DNA of 11,645 bases, from assembly GCA_964352615.1 (NCBI GenBank), contig CAYGSG010000085.1:1-11645 (forward strand). The letters are read 5' to 3'. The DNA is from OFTM382 sp964352615 (GTDB lineage: Bacteria > Planctomycetota > Phycisphaerae > Phycisphaerales > UBA1924). The position numbers and the translations under genes are program-made. Shown one piece after another: positions 1 through 6,097 of the stretch. Every line of letters begins with the position of its first letter. Positions within the stretch are counted from its first letter, which is position 1. The notes beneath the pieces were generated by a model. The model did not search any database, was not told where the DNA came from, and worked only from the letters and a program-made list of their open reading frames with translations.

Positions 1-607
1 CCGGGTACTCGCGCACCGCTCGCCGCTCAAGATGCACCCCGGGCAACCCAAGCCTCTCAACCGCAGCCAGCTCGTGCGGCTTGAGCACCGCGCTGACCAC
101 GAGGTATCGACGCAGCGCCACACCCCCATCGTTGGTCTCGGCTCCGTGGGCTTGCGCACGGGCACGCAGAGCTTCGAGCAGCACCGCGAGCCCACCGACT
201 TGCTCGTCGGGCATCGGCGCAGAGCCAGTCGCGGTTCGACGGTTGTTCTCGGCAAGCCCTTCAACAATTCGGCTTCCAATCTGGCTCGACGGTTCACCAA
301 GGGCCTCGGCGAGTTGGACGATCGTCTCATCGATCGTGCCCGGCTGTTTGGCCTCAAGCCGAGCGAGTTCGACCGGGTCCACAAACACGCGGTAGCCCAT
401 TCGGCTGGTGGCCACCAGCCGGCCCACGCGGTCACTCAGATCCCCGCGGTAGCCCTCTACGGCGTGCGAGGATTCACGGTCAGGCATGTACGCGACGAGC
501 GCCTCGGGCGTCATCAGTTGCAGCTGCGCGACGCGCGCGACCACCGCGCCCATGCCCAGCAGCACCAGCACCACCACCAGCCGCAGTGTCCCCGTGGTGC
601 GCCTCAA
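1..607 (-). CDS. ftsI: FtsI-type class B penicillin-binding protein (PBP3), N-terminal 202 residues, cut by the window edge
   Basis: This is the septal peptidoglycan transpeptidase of the divisome, anchored in the inner membrane with its catalytic domain in the periplasm. The frame stays open from a TTG at 607 to base 1. Residues 9-30 form one hydrophobic membrane segment after a basic N-terminus (LRRTTGTLR). Residues 54-68 carry the class B PBP dimerisation-domain signature RGDLSDRVGRLVATS, matching the family pattern RG-x-I-x-DRNG-x-x-LA. Residues near 190-202 (GVHLERRAVREYP) match the G-hxxE-xxxxRxYP pattern preceding the transpeptidase domain. The Ser-x-x-Lys active site would lie outside the window. 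The TTG start overlaps the TGA of the FtsL-like gene (TTGA), which favours it over later GTG/ATG codons inside the membrane segment. FtsI rather than the elongation PBP2 is inferred from the RsmH/FtsL context. Confidence 0.85.
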   Translation of the reverse strand, partial: MRRTTGTLRLVVVLVLLGMGAVVARVAQLQLMTPEALVAYMPDRESSHAVEGYRGDLSDRVGRLVATSRMGYRVFVDPVELARLEAKQPGTIDETIVQLAEALGEPSSQIGSRIVEGLAENNRRTATGSAPMPDEQVGGLAVLLEALRARAQAHGAETNDGGVALRRYLVVSAVLKPHELAAVERLGLPGVHLERRAVREYP

Positions 608-978
608 TCGGGCATCTCCGCATCCAGTGGTTCCACATCAAGCAGCCCCGCCTGGACGCCAATGGCCCGATCCGCTGCCAGCAGCGCCGCCTCGACCGCG
701 AGCGGGTCGAACGGGCTCAGCCAGTTCTGGGTGGTCACCCCAAGCTCGCCCGCGTACGACTTGATGCGATCGGGCGTGATCTCATTCGCTAGCTCGGCTC
801 GCACCGTGCTGACCTGCTCGTTGAGCATGCGCACACGCAGTCGCGCTTCGGCGAATTCATTGGCGGCCTGCAACCGCGCCTGCCTGAGCGAGAGCAGCAC
901 AGCGCACACCACGCCCGCGCCGACGATGACCGCGGCGAGCTTGTAGAACGTCTCGCTGGAGGCGTCGCCCGCTGGCAT
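604..978 (-). CDS. ftsL: FtsL-like bitopic cell division protein
   Basis: A small single-pass membrane protein of 124 residues from the ATG at 978; a GTG at 981 would add one residue. Counting from the GTG, residues 13-31 are a strongly hydrophobic segment. Residues about 35-67 are rich in A, R, E, L and Q with coiled-coil character. The next stretch, ITPDRIKSYAGELGV, resembles the 'PxRIExxAxxLGM' segment that closes the coiled coil in FtsL/DivIC proteins. A C-terminal tail of about 35 residues is longer than in typical FtsL. FtsL works with FtsB and FtsQ to activate FtsWI, and it normally lies between rsmH and ftsI, as here. The gene overlaps the LysM gene stop (TGATG) and the ftsI start (TTGA), so translational coupling is likely. 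FtsL sequences are poorly conserved, so the name rests on position, architecture and the LGV motif. Confidence 0.7.
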   Translation of the reverse strand: MPAGDASSETFYKLAAVIVGAGVVCAVLLSLRQARLQAANEFAEARLRVRMLNEQVSTVRAELANEITPDRIKSYAGELGVTTQNWLSPFDPLAVEAALLAADRAIGVQAGLLDVEPLDAEMPD

Positions 979-1913
979 CACCGAGCCGGGATCTTGAGCT
1001 TCATGCCCACGCGGATCTCGTCGGCATCATCGATCAAGCCCTTATTCGCCTCGATGATCTCGCCCGTCCGCTTGGAGGTGCCCAGCAGCTTGATCGAAAT
1101 CTCGCCCAGCGTGTCACCCTTGGCAACCGTGTACGTGCTGGCAGCAGGGGTCGCCACAGGAGCGGCCCGCCTCGGCTGAACTGGCTGAGCCGTCCGGGGC
1201 ACGCCCCGCAGCTTGTTCGAGCCAAGCGCCGCAGGCAGCACAAGACGAACGCCCGGCCGAATGGTGCCCGTGCGGCCAACCTTGCCCTCGTTCGCCTCCG
1301 CAAGCTGCTTCCACAGCGAACCCTGTCCGTAGTACCGCTCGGTGATCTTGTACAGCGACTCGTTGGGCTGCACATAGTGCTCGCCCTGCGCCACGATGCG
1401 TGCCGCAGGCGGCGTGCTGACCGGCACCGCCTTGGGCTGTTCGATGCGCATCGCGGGCACACCCGCTGCGCTATCAAGCCCGTTGCGCAGGCGGCTCATG
1501 AGCCGCTCAGCGATGTCCGTAACCGAGCCACTGCTGCCCGGTACATCCGCGTTGATCCCACCCTCAGCACCCTGGGCGATCACCAGCGGGCCGTTGTTAT
1601 CGTTCTCGATCGGCGCAAACACATCATCGAAACTCGGCATCGCTCCGCGCACCGGCTCCGGTTGGCCCGAGGCCACGACCGATTCCGGATCGATCGTCGG
1701 CGCCGCTTCTGTGATGTCGAGCGTCGACCAATCGCCCGGCAGCGGGTTGCCGCCCGCGTAGCGCTGCGGGGTCTGCGTACGGCCCGGGTCGAGCACCGGC
1801 CCGCCCTCAAGCTCGGCCTGTTGCGCCGCGGAGTAGTGATCCGTGATGAGCACACCCACCACGAGGACCAGAGCAAACCCGATGACCAGTGCCAGTTTTT
1901 GTTCGCGATTCAC
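978..1913 (-). CDS. Membrane-anchored protein with two LysM domains, inside the dcw operon
   Basis: 311 residues from a GTG at 1913. A short basic N-terminus (MNREQK) precedes a membrane segment at residues 7-24, so most of the protein should be periplasmic. Residues 30-175 are a low-complexity linker rich in P, G, A and D. Two LysM domains follow, at about 179-227 (YVQPNESLYKITERYYGQ ... IRPGVRLVLP) and 261-309 (YTVAKGDTLGEISIKLLG ... IRVGMKLKIP). LysM binds the N-acetylglucosamine-containing glycan of peptidoglycan, and no catalytic domain is visible. The start GTG overlaps the stop of a 22-codon ORF (GTGA), and the stop overlaps the ftsL-like start. The inferred role is a peptidoglycan-binding division or wall-organising factor made with FtsL and FtsI. 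It could also be a general LysM scaffold that happens to sit in this operon. Confidence 0.85.
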   Translation of the reverse strand: MNREQKLALVIGFALVLVVGVLITDHYSAAQQAELEGGPVLDPGRTQTPQRYAGGNPLPGDWSTLDITEAAPTIDPESVVASGQPEPVRGAMPSFDDVFAPIENDNNGPLVIAQGAEGGINADVPGSSGSVTDIAERLMSRLRNGLDSAAGVPAMRIEQPKAVPVSTPPAARIVAQGEHYVQPNESLYKITERYYGQGSLWKQLAEANEGKVGRTGTIRPGVRLVLPAALGSNKLRGVPRTAQPVQPRRAAPVATPAASTYTVAKGDTLGEISIKLLGTSKRTGEIIEANKGLIDDADEIRVGMKLKIPAR

Positions 1914-1978
1914 AGCTTGCGTCCTTGCTCGCCGGGCGGGCCAGCGTGGCCCGCATCCTTGGTTGTCTCGGCCATCAT
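1910..1978 (-). CDS. Possible 22-codon ORF linking rsmH to the LysM gene
   Basis: An ATG at 1978 opens MMAETTKDAGHAGPPGEQGRKL and ends at a TGA (1912-1910) that overlaps the GTG start of the LysM gene (GTGA). Its own start overlaps the TGA of a preceding 7-codon ORF (MTDRRGP, ATG at 1998), whose ATG in turn overlaps the rsmH stop (TGATG). No homology is recognised and there is no hydrophobic segment. It may be a reinitiation bridge for translational coupling, a tiny protein, or chance. The overlaps are directly visible, but coding status is unproven. Confidence 0.3.
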   Translation of the reverse strand: MMAETTKDAGHAGPPGEQGRKL

Positions 1979-1987
1979 GGCCCTCGT

Positions 1988-2009
1988 CTGTCCGTCATCA
2001 GTCCGTCAT
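1988..2009 (-). repeat. 11-bp tandem duplication across the rsmH stop codon
   Basis: On the minus strand ATGACGGACTG (2009-1999) is followed directly by ATGACGGACAG (1998-1988), 10 of 11 bases identical. The rsmH stop TGA straddles the junction. Removing one copy in silico lets rsmH read on to end ...MTDRRGP, with its TGA then overlapping the ATG of the 22-codon ORF. This suggests a duplication that shortened rsmH by four residues and opened the gap. Confidence 0.8.
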
Positions 2010-2900
2010 CCGCACCACCCGCAGCTTGGCCGACCGAGACCGTGGATTGGCCGCGGTCTCTTGCTCGCTGGCCGTCACCGGCTTGGCCGTGACGTGCTCG
2101 GCTCGGCCCCGCTCGACCAGTTCGCCGAACGCCTGCTTCACCAGCCTGTCCTCGAGCGAGTGAAAGCTGATGATCCCGATTCTCGCCCCCGGCTGCAACC
2201 AGCCCTGGGCGTCGTGCCTGATCGCGGCCAGCAGCGCCGACAGCGAACCCATCTCGTCGTTCACCGCGATCCGCAGCGCCTGGAACGTCTTGGTCGCTGG
2301 GTCGATGCCCGACCCCTTGCCACGCTGGCGAGGCACCACGCTCCGCACCGCCTCGGCCAGCTCCGATGTCGTTTGTATCGGCGACACGTCGCGCACTTGG
2401 ACCAGTTTTTGCGCCACCACTTTCGCCCGCCGTTCCTCACCGAACTCGCGGATGATCGAAGCCAGCTCCGCCTCGCCAAGCGTGTTCACCAAGCCCGCCG
2501 CCGACTCGGCCCCGCCTGACCGGTCGTACCGCATGTCCAGCGGCCCATCGCGCATGAAGCTGAACCCCCGCTCGCCATCGTCCACATGCACCGAGGCGAA
2601 GCCCAGATCCGCCAGCACCGCATCCGCGAGGATGCCGCGCTCGGCCAGCGTCCGGGGCAGCTCAGCAAAGTTCCCCTGCACCCGTTCCACCCGGCACAGG
2701 CCCCCGATCGCTCCCGCAGCCCGCTCAAGATTGGCCCCGTCCAGGTCGTTGAGCACGACCATTCCGTCCGCGCCGACCAGCTCGCCAGCCAGCAGCGAAT
2801 GACCCCCAAGCCCTGCTGTGCAATCGACATACGTCTGGCCGACCGCCAGCGCGAGCGTGTCCATCGTCTCTTCGGGCAATACCGGCAGGTGGCCTTTCAC
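1998..2900 (-). CDS. rsmH: 16S rRNA m4C1402 N4-methyltransferase RsmH (MraW)
   Basis: A cytoplasmic SAM-dependent methyltransferase that places the N4-methyl group on C1402 of 16S rRNA in the ribosomal P site. The 300 residues match the usual family length. Visible motifs are GHLPVLPEE (3-11), the SAM-binding loop DCTAGLGGHS (26-35), LADLGFASVHVDDGERGFSF (96-115, with F-A where many members have V-S), PLDMRYD (120-126), FQALRIAVNDE (206-216), ISFHSLEDRLVK (244-255) and the C-terminal NPRSRSAKLR (285-294). The start is a GTG at 2900 with only a weak purine stretch upstream. It is the first visible gene of the minus-strand dcw operon. No mraZ is seen upstream; the divergent peptidase gene begins 39 bp away. 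The end carries the 11-bp duplication described separately. Confidence 0.97.
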   Translation of the reverse strand: MKGHLPVLPEETMDTLALAVGQTYVDCTAGLGGHSLLAGELVGADGMVVLNDLDGANLERAAGAIGGLCRVERVQGNFAELPRTLAERGILADAVLADLGFASVHVDDGERGFSFMRDGPLDMRYDRSGGAESAAGLVNTLGEAELASIIREFGEERRAKVVAQKLVQVRDVSPIQTTSELAEAVRSVVPRQRGKGSGIDPATKTFQALRIAVNDEMGSLSALLAAIRHDAQGWLQPGARIGIISFHSLEDRLVKQAFGELVERGRAEHVTAKPVTASEQETAANPRSRSAKLRVVRMTD

Positions 2901-2939
2901 GCCGGGAGCCTAGTCCTTCTGCTCAGGTAGACTCGGGCC

Positions 2940-3938
2940 ATGAACCCGCGATTCCTTGCCGTCTCCTTCCTGTTGGTCCTCCTCGCCCTACTCCCCGGCT
3001 GCATGCCCCGCAGCTTCACCGTCTCGCTTGATGCCGAACGCCGCGAACTCGTCGAACAGCCCATCATCGGCGGCGACCAGCACGCCCCAGCCAAGGTCGC
3101 CATGATCGACCTCACCGGCATCATCGCCGACCGGGGCAGCCCCACCGTCTTCGGCCCGGGCGACAACCCCGTCGATGAGTTCCTCCGCAGGCTCCACAAG
3201 GCCGAGCAGGACTCCACCGTCAAGGCCATCCTCGTCCGCATCAACTCCCCCGGCGGGACCGTCACCGCCTCCGACGTGCTCTACACCGAGCTTCGGCGCG
3301 TGAGCCAGGCGGGCAAGCCGGTCGTTGCATCGATGGGCGAGATGGCCGCCAGCGGCGGGTACTACGTCGCGACCGCGGCCGACCTGATCGTCGCGCACCC
3401 CACCACCATCACCGGCTCCATCGGCGTGATCGTCCCAACGTTCAACGTGTCCGAGGGCCTCGACAAGCTGGGCATCCAGGGCCGAGCCGTCGTCAGCGGC
3501 GACAACAAGAACATGGCCGACCCCTTCGAGCCCGCCGAGGAACAGCACTACGCCATCCTGCAAAGCATGGTCGACGAGTTCTACCAGCGGTTCCGCGCAC
3601 TGGTCGTCGAGCGCAGGCCCAACCACGATCCATCAAGGCTTGATGCACTCACCGATGGCCGGGTGTTCACGGGCGCTGAGGCCGTGCGCGCAGGCATGGC
3701 CGACGAACTGGGCGACTACCGAACCGCGTTTGAAGCGGCCAAGAAACTCGCTGCGATTCAGAAGGCCTCGCTCGTCAAATACGGCTACCGCGAGCAGCGC
3801 ACCACCACAGCCTATGCAAGTGCAGAAGCCCAGCCAACGCCCGCGCTGGCCAACGTGAACGCAAGATTTGTGGATCTTCCCGCCAACTCTCTCACAACCC
3901 TCCGCGCGGGCACCGCGTATTACATCTGGTTGCCGTGA
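2940..3938 (+). CDS. sppA: SppA-type S49 signal peptide peptidase with a predicted lipoprotein anchor
   Basis: An S49-family serine peptidase that degrades signal peptides or other membrane-associated peptides on the periplasmic side of the inner membrane. The 332 residues contain one S49 domain, as in the short SppA of Gram-positives rather than the double-length E. coli enzyme. The Ser-Lys dyad is readable: Ser138 in MGEMAASGGYYVA and Lys190 in SGDNKNMADPF, 52 residues apart as in Bacillus SppA. INSPGGTVTASD (101-112) and TTITGSIGVIVPTFN (155-169) are further family motifs. The N-terminus is a signal peptide ending in the lipobox LPG-C21, so the mature protein may be lipid-anchored instead of held by a membrane helix. 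The start is the ATG at 2940; its ribosome-binding site is poor. The gene is divergent from rsmH and shows no obvious terminator. Confidence 0.92.
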   Translation: MNPRFLAVSFLLVLLALLPGCMPRSFTVSLDAERRELVEQPIIGGDQHAPAKVAMIDLTGIIADRGSPTVFGPGDNPVDEFLRRLHKAEQDSTVKAILVRINSPGGTVTASDVLYTELRRVSQAGKPVVASMGEMAASGGYYVATAADLIVAHPTTITGSIGVIVPTFNVSEGLDKLGIQGRAVVSGDNKNMADPFEPAEEQHYAILQSMVDEFYQRFRALVVERRPNHDPSRLDALTDGRVFTGAEAVRAGMADELGDYRTAFEAAKKLAAIQKASLVKYGYREQRTTTAYASAEAQPTPALANVNARFVDLPANSLTTLRAGTAYYIWLP

Positions 3939-3994
3939 CTTTTCATTGATTTTGTTATACCCCAATCCCCGCACGGCACAGACATGGAGGCATC

Positions 3995-4867
3995 ATGCCC
4001 GTCTCGATGTACCCGCGCGATCGCGGGCTGACGATTGTTGAGTTGCTTGCGGTCTTGATGGTCATTGTGGTGGTATTGCTTGTCTTCTTGCCATCGATCG
4101 GCCGCGTGAGGACCATCACCCCGCCGCTCAAGGACTCCACGCAAGTTCGCGGCATTCTGCAAGCGATGGTCATCCACGCGCAGAACAACCAGGACCGGTT
4201 CCCGCTCCCGTCGATCCTTGATGCGGGCGACCACACCATCGCCGGCGGCGGCACAGCCAAGGACCACACGGCGAACATCTTCTCGATGCTCATCTCCGAT
4301 GGCTCAATCTCCACCGAGATTCTTATCTCGCCCGCAGAGTCCAATGGCAACATCTGGGAGTTCGAGGGCTACGAGTTCGACGAGCCCTCGGCGGCAGCCG
4401 ACCCCGCTAGCGCCCTGTGGGATCCGGCGTTCAGCGCCGACTTTACCAACGGCGAAGGCAACATCAGCTACGCCCACCTGCTGCCCGGCGGGCCGCGCCA
4501 ACCGCTCTGGGCCAACACCTTCAACAGCGCTCAATCAGTCATCGCCAACCGTGGGCCCAAAATCACAGGCGTGACGTACACCGGCAAGGACACGACGCCC
4601 GCGTTCGATGCGATGTCCAACACGCTGCTGATCCACGGCGGCCGCAACACATGGGAAGGCAACGTGGGCTACGCCGACAACCACGTGTCGTTCGAGAACG
4701 AGCTGGCGCCTGCATCCGCTTCGCCGTTCACCGATGCGCAGGGCACCAAGCGCCCCGACGCCATCCACTACAACGAGCCCAACGACCCAGCCGACCTCAA
4801 CGCGTTCCTCAGCATATTCACGACAGCGGGCGACAACACCGCTGACTTCACCGCGATCTGGGACTAG
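3995..4867 (+). CDS. Pseudopilin-like secreted protein with type IV prepilin N-terminal motif
   Basis: 290 residues. Residues 10-18 (RGLTIVELL) are the prepilin peptidase/N-methylation motif, with cleavage expected after Gly11 and Glu at +5 (Glu16). A hydrophobic helix follows to about residue 33. The rest is a globular periplasmic or extracellular domain. Near residues 211-234 it has LLIHGGRNTWEGNVGYADNHVSFEN split by a short loop, which resembles the C-terminal 'NVLFADGHV' segment of the abundant planctomycete prepilin-like (DUF1559-related) proteins, with Asn in place of Gly. There are no cysteines. The start ATG has a clear GGAGG at 3986-3990, four bases upstream. No secretion-system or pilus genes lie in the window, so the machinery that handles it is unknown. 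The family-level call is secure; its function is not. Confidence 0.82.
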   Translation: MPVSMYPRDRGLTIVELLAVLMVIVVVLLVFLPSIGRVRTITPPLKDSTQVRGILQAMVIHAQNNQDRFPLPSILDAGDHTIAGGGTAKDHTANIFSMLISDGSISTEILISPAESNGNIWEFEGYEFDEPSAAADPASALWDPAFSADFTNGEGNISYAHLLPGGPRQPLWANTFNSAQSVIANRGPKITGVTYTGKDTTPAFDAMSNTLLIHGGRNTWEGNVGYADNHVSFENELAPASASPFTDAQGTKRPDAIHYNEPNDPADLNAFLSIFTTAGDNTADFTAIWD

Positions 4868-4915
4868 CGATCCGCCTAATGCTCGACCAAGCCGCGAGAA
4901 GTGAGGGAGCAAACT

Positions 4916-5155
4916 TTGGAGCCACCTGCGATCACTGAGACGGTGTACGTTGAACTCTTCAACGAGGGCACTCGTGTGTGGCGACCGACCCAGGCCAAAC
5001 GGATTGGTCCTTCCACCTACATGTTGCTTGCGACGGCTGACTACGACCCCGTTCTTGAGAAATGGGCTTTCCCGCCGGGTTCAACGGTCCGGTGCGTTGC
5101 GGAGCAACGTGAGGGCGGCGTGATACTCGTTGCGAGAGAACTAGCCAACATGTAA
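4916..5155 (+). CDS. Small protein of unknown function (79 residues)
   Basis: A compact cytoplasmic-looking protein with no signal peptide or membrane segment. It opens with TVYVELFNEGTRVWRP and has a central WAFPPGSTVRC. This layout ('V-x-V-L-x-EGT-x-VWRP ... W-x-FPPGS-x-VRC') is, from memory, shared by a family of small uncharacterised bacterial proteins, and I know no function for it. The TTG start at 4916 is preferred because GAGGGAG at 4903-4909 lies six bases upstream. An in-frame GTG at 4901 would give 84 residues but would place that Shine-Dalgarno inside the coding region. The gene follows the pseudopilin gene after about 48 bp on the same strand and may share its transcript. Confidence 0.72.
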   Translation: MEPPAITETVYVELFNEGTRVWRPTQAKRIGPSTYMLLATADYDPVLEKWAFPPGSTVRCVAEQREGGVILVARELANM

Positions 5156-5206
5156 CCCCGAACCCCTCCTGTCCCCTATCGACATGGAGCAAAACCAATC
5201 CCGCCC

Positions 5207-5220
5207 GGGAGATCCCTCCC
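5207..5220. terminator. Weak hairpin between converging small genes
   Basis: GGGAG (5207-5211) and CTCCC (5216-5220) can pair around a four-base loop. The hairpin sits between the plus-strand gene ending at 5155 and the minus-strand gene ending at 5246. It has no T-tract on either strand, so a terminator role is only suggested by position. Confidence 0.25.
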
Positions 5221-5245
5221 CCGGACGGTTGTGTGCAACACCGCG

Positions 5246-5497
5246 TTAGCTGCCCGGCGCGTGCTTAGCTGGCAGCGGCCTCCAGTACCGCACCGTGCCA
5301 TCGGCTAAACGCTCGCCGTAGCCGGGCGCGCCATTGATGCTGATCGGCCCCCAGCCCACCGCCGATTCCTTTGGCCTGTGCCGAGGAGGGCCGGCGTTTC
5401 GCGGCTCACGCTGGGCATCGCTCAGCTCAATCGGCTCCACGCCGGCGTGGGGCCAATCAACAACGCTCGGGCTCTTTACGTTCTCTTGCGTGCGCAT
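5246..5497 (-). CDS. Unrecognised small protein of 83 residues
   Basis: The start is placed at the ATG 5497 because AAGGAG (5509-5504) lies six bases upstream. The same frame extends to a GTG at 5626, but that stretch would bury the Shine-Dalgarno. The protein begins MRTQENVKSPSVVDW, has a charged proline-rich middle (QREPRNAGPPRHRPKE), and ends with an aromatic/glycine-rich segment, GWGPISINGAPGYGER followed by TVRYWRPLPA. No signal peptide, membrane helix or cysteine is seen, and I do not recognise a family. It lies downstream of the 49-residue ORF on the same strand, separated by 226 bp that show no supported gene, and could be transcribed from the promoter at 5964-5991. Confidence 0.55.
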   Translation of the reverse strand: MRTQENVKSPSVVDWPHAGVEPIELSDAQREPRNAGPPRHRPKESAVGWGPISINGAPGYGERLADGTVRYWRPLPAKHAPGS

Positions 5498-5723
5498 GGT
5501 GCGCTCCTTCTCTACGAACACCACCGGCGTGCGCCCAACGCGGGCGAACGCGAACAAAACTGGTCTTGATGTGGGGGAGGAACAACCGAGCGGTGCGGAC
5601 GCCGAGAGCGAACGCATCGAGCGCACGAGCCTGCTTACAGCCAGCTCATGGGCGATCGGTTGTTATGGAACGAGCTATGAAAGCTTGCGATCTGGCCGCG
5701 GCTGGTGGGCCGCTGGGCTGGCC

Positions 5724-5873
5724 TCAGCCGAGCCTGGCTGGATTGCCCGAGCAGGCGAGCTGACCCGCATACTGGTTGGCGGCCCGTTGCGCACCGACTC
5801 GGAGCGCATCAATCGGTGCCGACCCAAACGGGGCCTCAGCGGTCAGATCGATGTGCGTTGAAGTCATGAGCAT
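5724..5873 (-). CDS. Unrecognised 49-residue small protein with its own promoter and strong RBS
   Basis: ATG at 5873, TGA at 5726-5724. GGGAGGTG (5885-5878) lies four bases upstream. A second ATG two codons later is possible. The product begins MLMTSTHIDLTAEAPFGSAP and continues IDALRVGAQRAANQYAGQ; it is soluble-looking, with one Cys at residue 41. A sigma-70-like promoter (5991-5964) predicts a leader of roughly 85 nt containing a perfect palindrome and a hairpin. Promoter, leader, Shine-Dalgarno and ORF being in register supports a real gene. No homology is recognised. If the ORF is not translated, the same transcript could be a small RNA. Confidence 0.5.
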   Translation of the reverse strand: MLMTSTHIDLTAEAPFGSAPIDALRVGAQRAANQYAGQLACSGNPARLG

Positions 5874-5892
5874 CGGTCACCTCCCAATGGCA

Positions 5893-5923
5893 GCCTGCAA
5901 ATCCAGGCTCAATCGCTGCAGGC
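5893..5923 (-). promoter_or_regulatory. Leader hairpin just upstream of the Shine-Dalgarno of the 49-residue ORF
   Basis: GCCTGCA (5893-5899) and TGCAGGC (5917-5923) form a 7-bp stem with a 17-base loop in the minus-strand leader. The hairpin ends eight bases before the Shine-Dalgarno at 5885-5878. Its position would allow control of translation initiation, but no ligand or partner is suggested by the sequence. Confidence 0.35.
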
Positions 5924-5926
5924 GGG

Positions 5927-5941
5927 GCCGATCGGATCGGC
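5927..5941. promoter_or_regulatory. Perfect 15-nt palindrome, candidate operator
   Basis: GCCGATC-G-GATCGGC has two perfect 7-bp half-sites around one base. It lies about 23 bases downstream of the predicted -10 at 5969-5964, a position typical of a repressor site just after the transcription start. It could also form a very short-loop hairpin in RNA. No regulator is encoded nearby. Confidence 0.4.
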
Positions 5942-5963
5942 ACCATCGCCTTGGTTGGCCCAT

Positions 5964-5991
5964 ACTTTAGCGGGATCGCTCCTCGCGTCAA
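5964..5991 (-). promoter_or_regulatory. Sigma-70-like promoter for the 49-residue ORF
   Basis: On the minus strand TTGACG (5991-5986) is followed after 16 bases by TAAAGT (5969-5964). This matches the -35 consensus at five of six positions and the -10 at four of six. Transcription would start near 5957 and run left into the 49- and 83-residue ORFs. It is the clearest promoter-like sequence found in the window. Confidence 0.5.
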
Positions 5992-6097
5992 CCTTCCATG
6001 CCAGCGGCCTGCCACCCGAACCACCCCTAGAATCGCCATTCCACACAGTTGAAACGCAATCTCAACACTCCAGCCTTCGCCCTCCGAGGAACGCCCC

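Noticed and set aside
32..946. Plus-strand open frame of 304 codons over ftsI and ftsL
   Set aside because: Antisense shadow of the minus-strand dcw genes, rich in His/Arg/Ser with no motif.
1377..2519. Plus-strand open frame of 380 codons over the LysM gene and rsmH
   Set aside because: Its antisense partner contains every RsmH motif and two LysM domains; this frame is an Arg/His-rich shadow.
5185..5250. Plus-strand 21-codon ORF starting MEQNQSRPGD
   Set aside because: No ribosome-binding site, and it crosses the weak hairpin and the end of the opposite gene.
5334..5861. Plus-strand open frame of 175 codons
   Set aside because: It has no Shine-Dalgarno and its composition looks like a shadow frame. 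It lies opposite two minus-strand small genes with good ribosome-binding sites.
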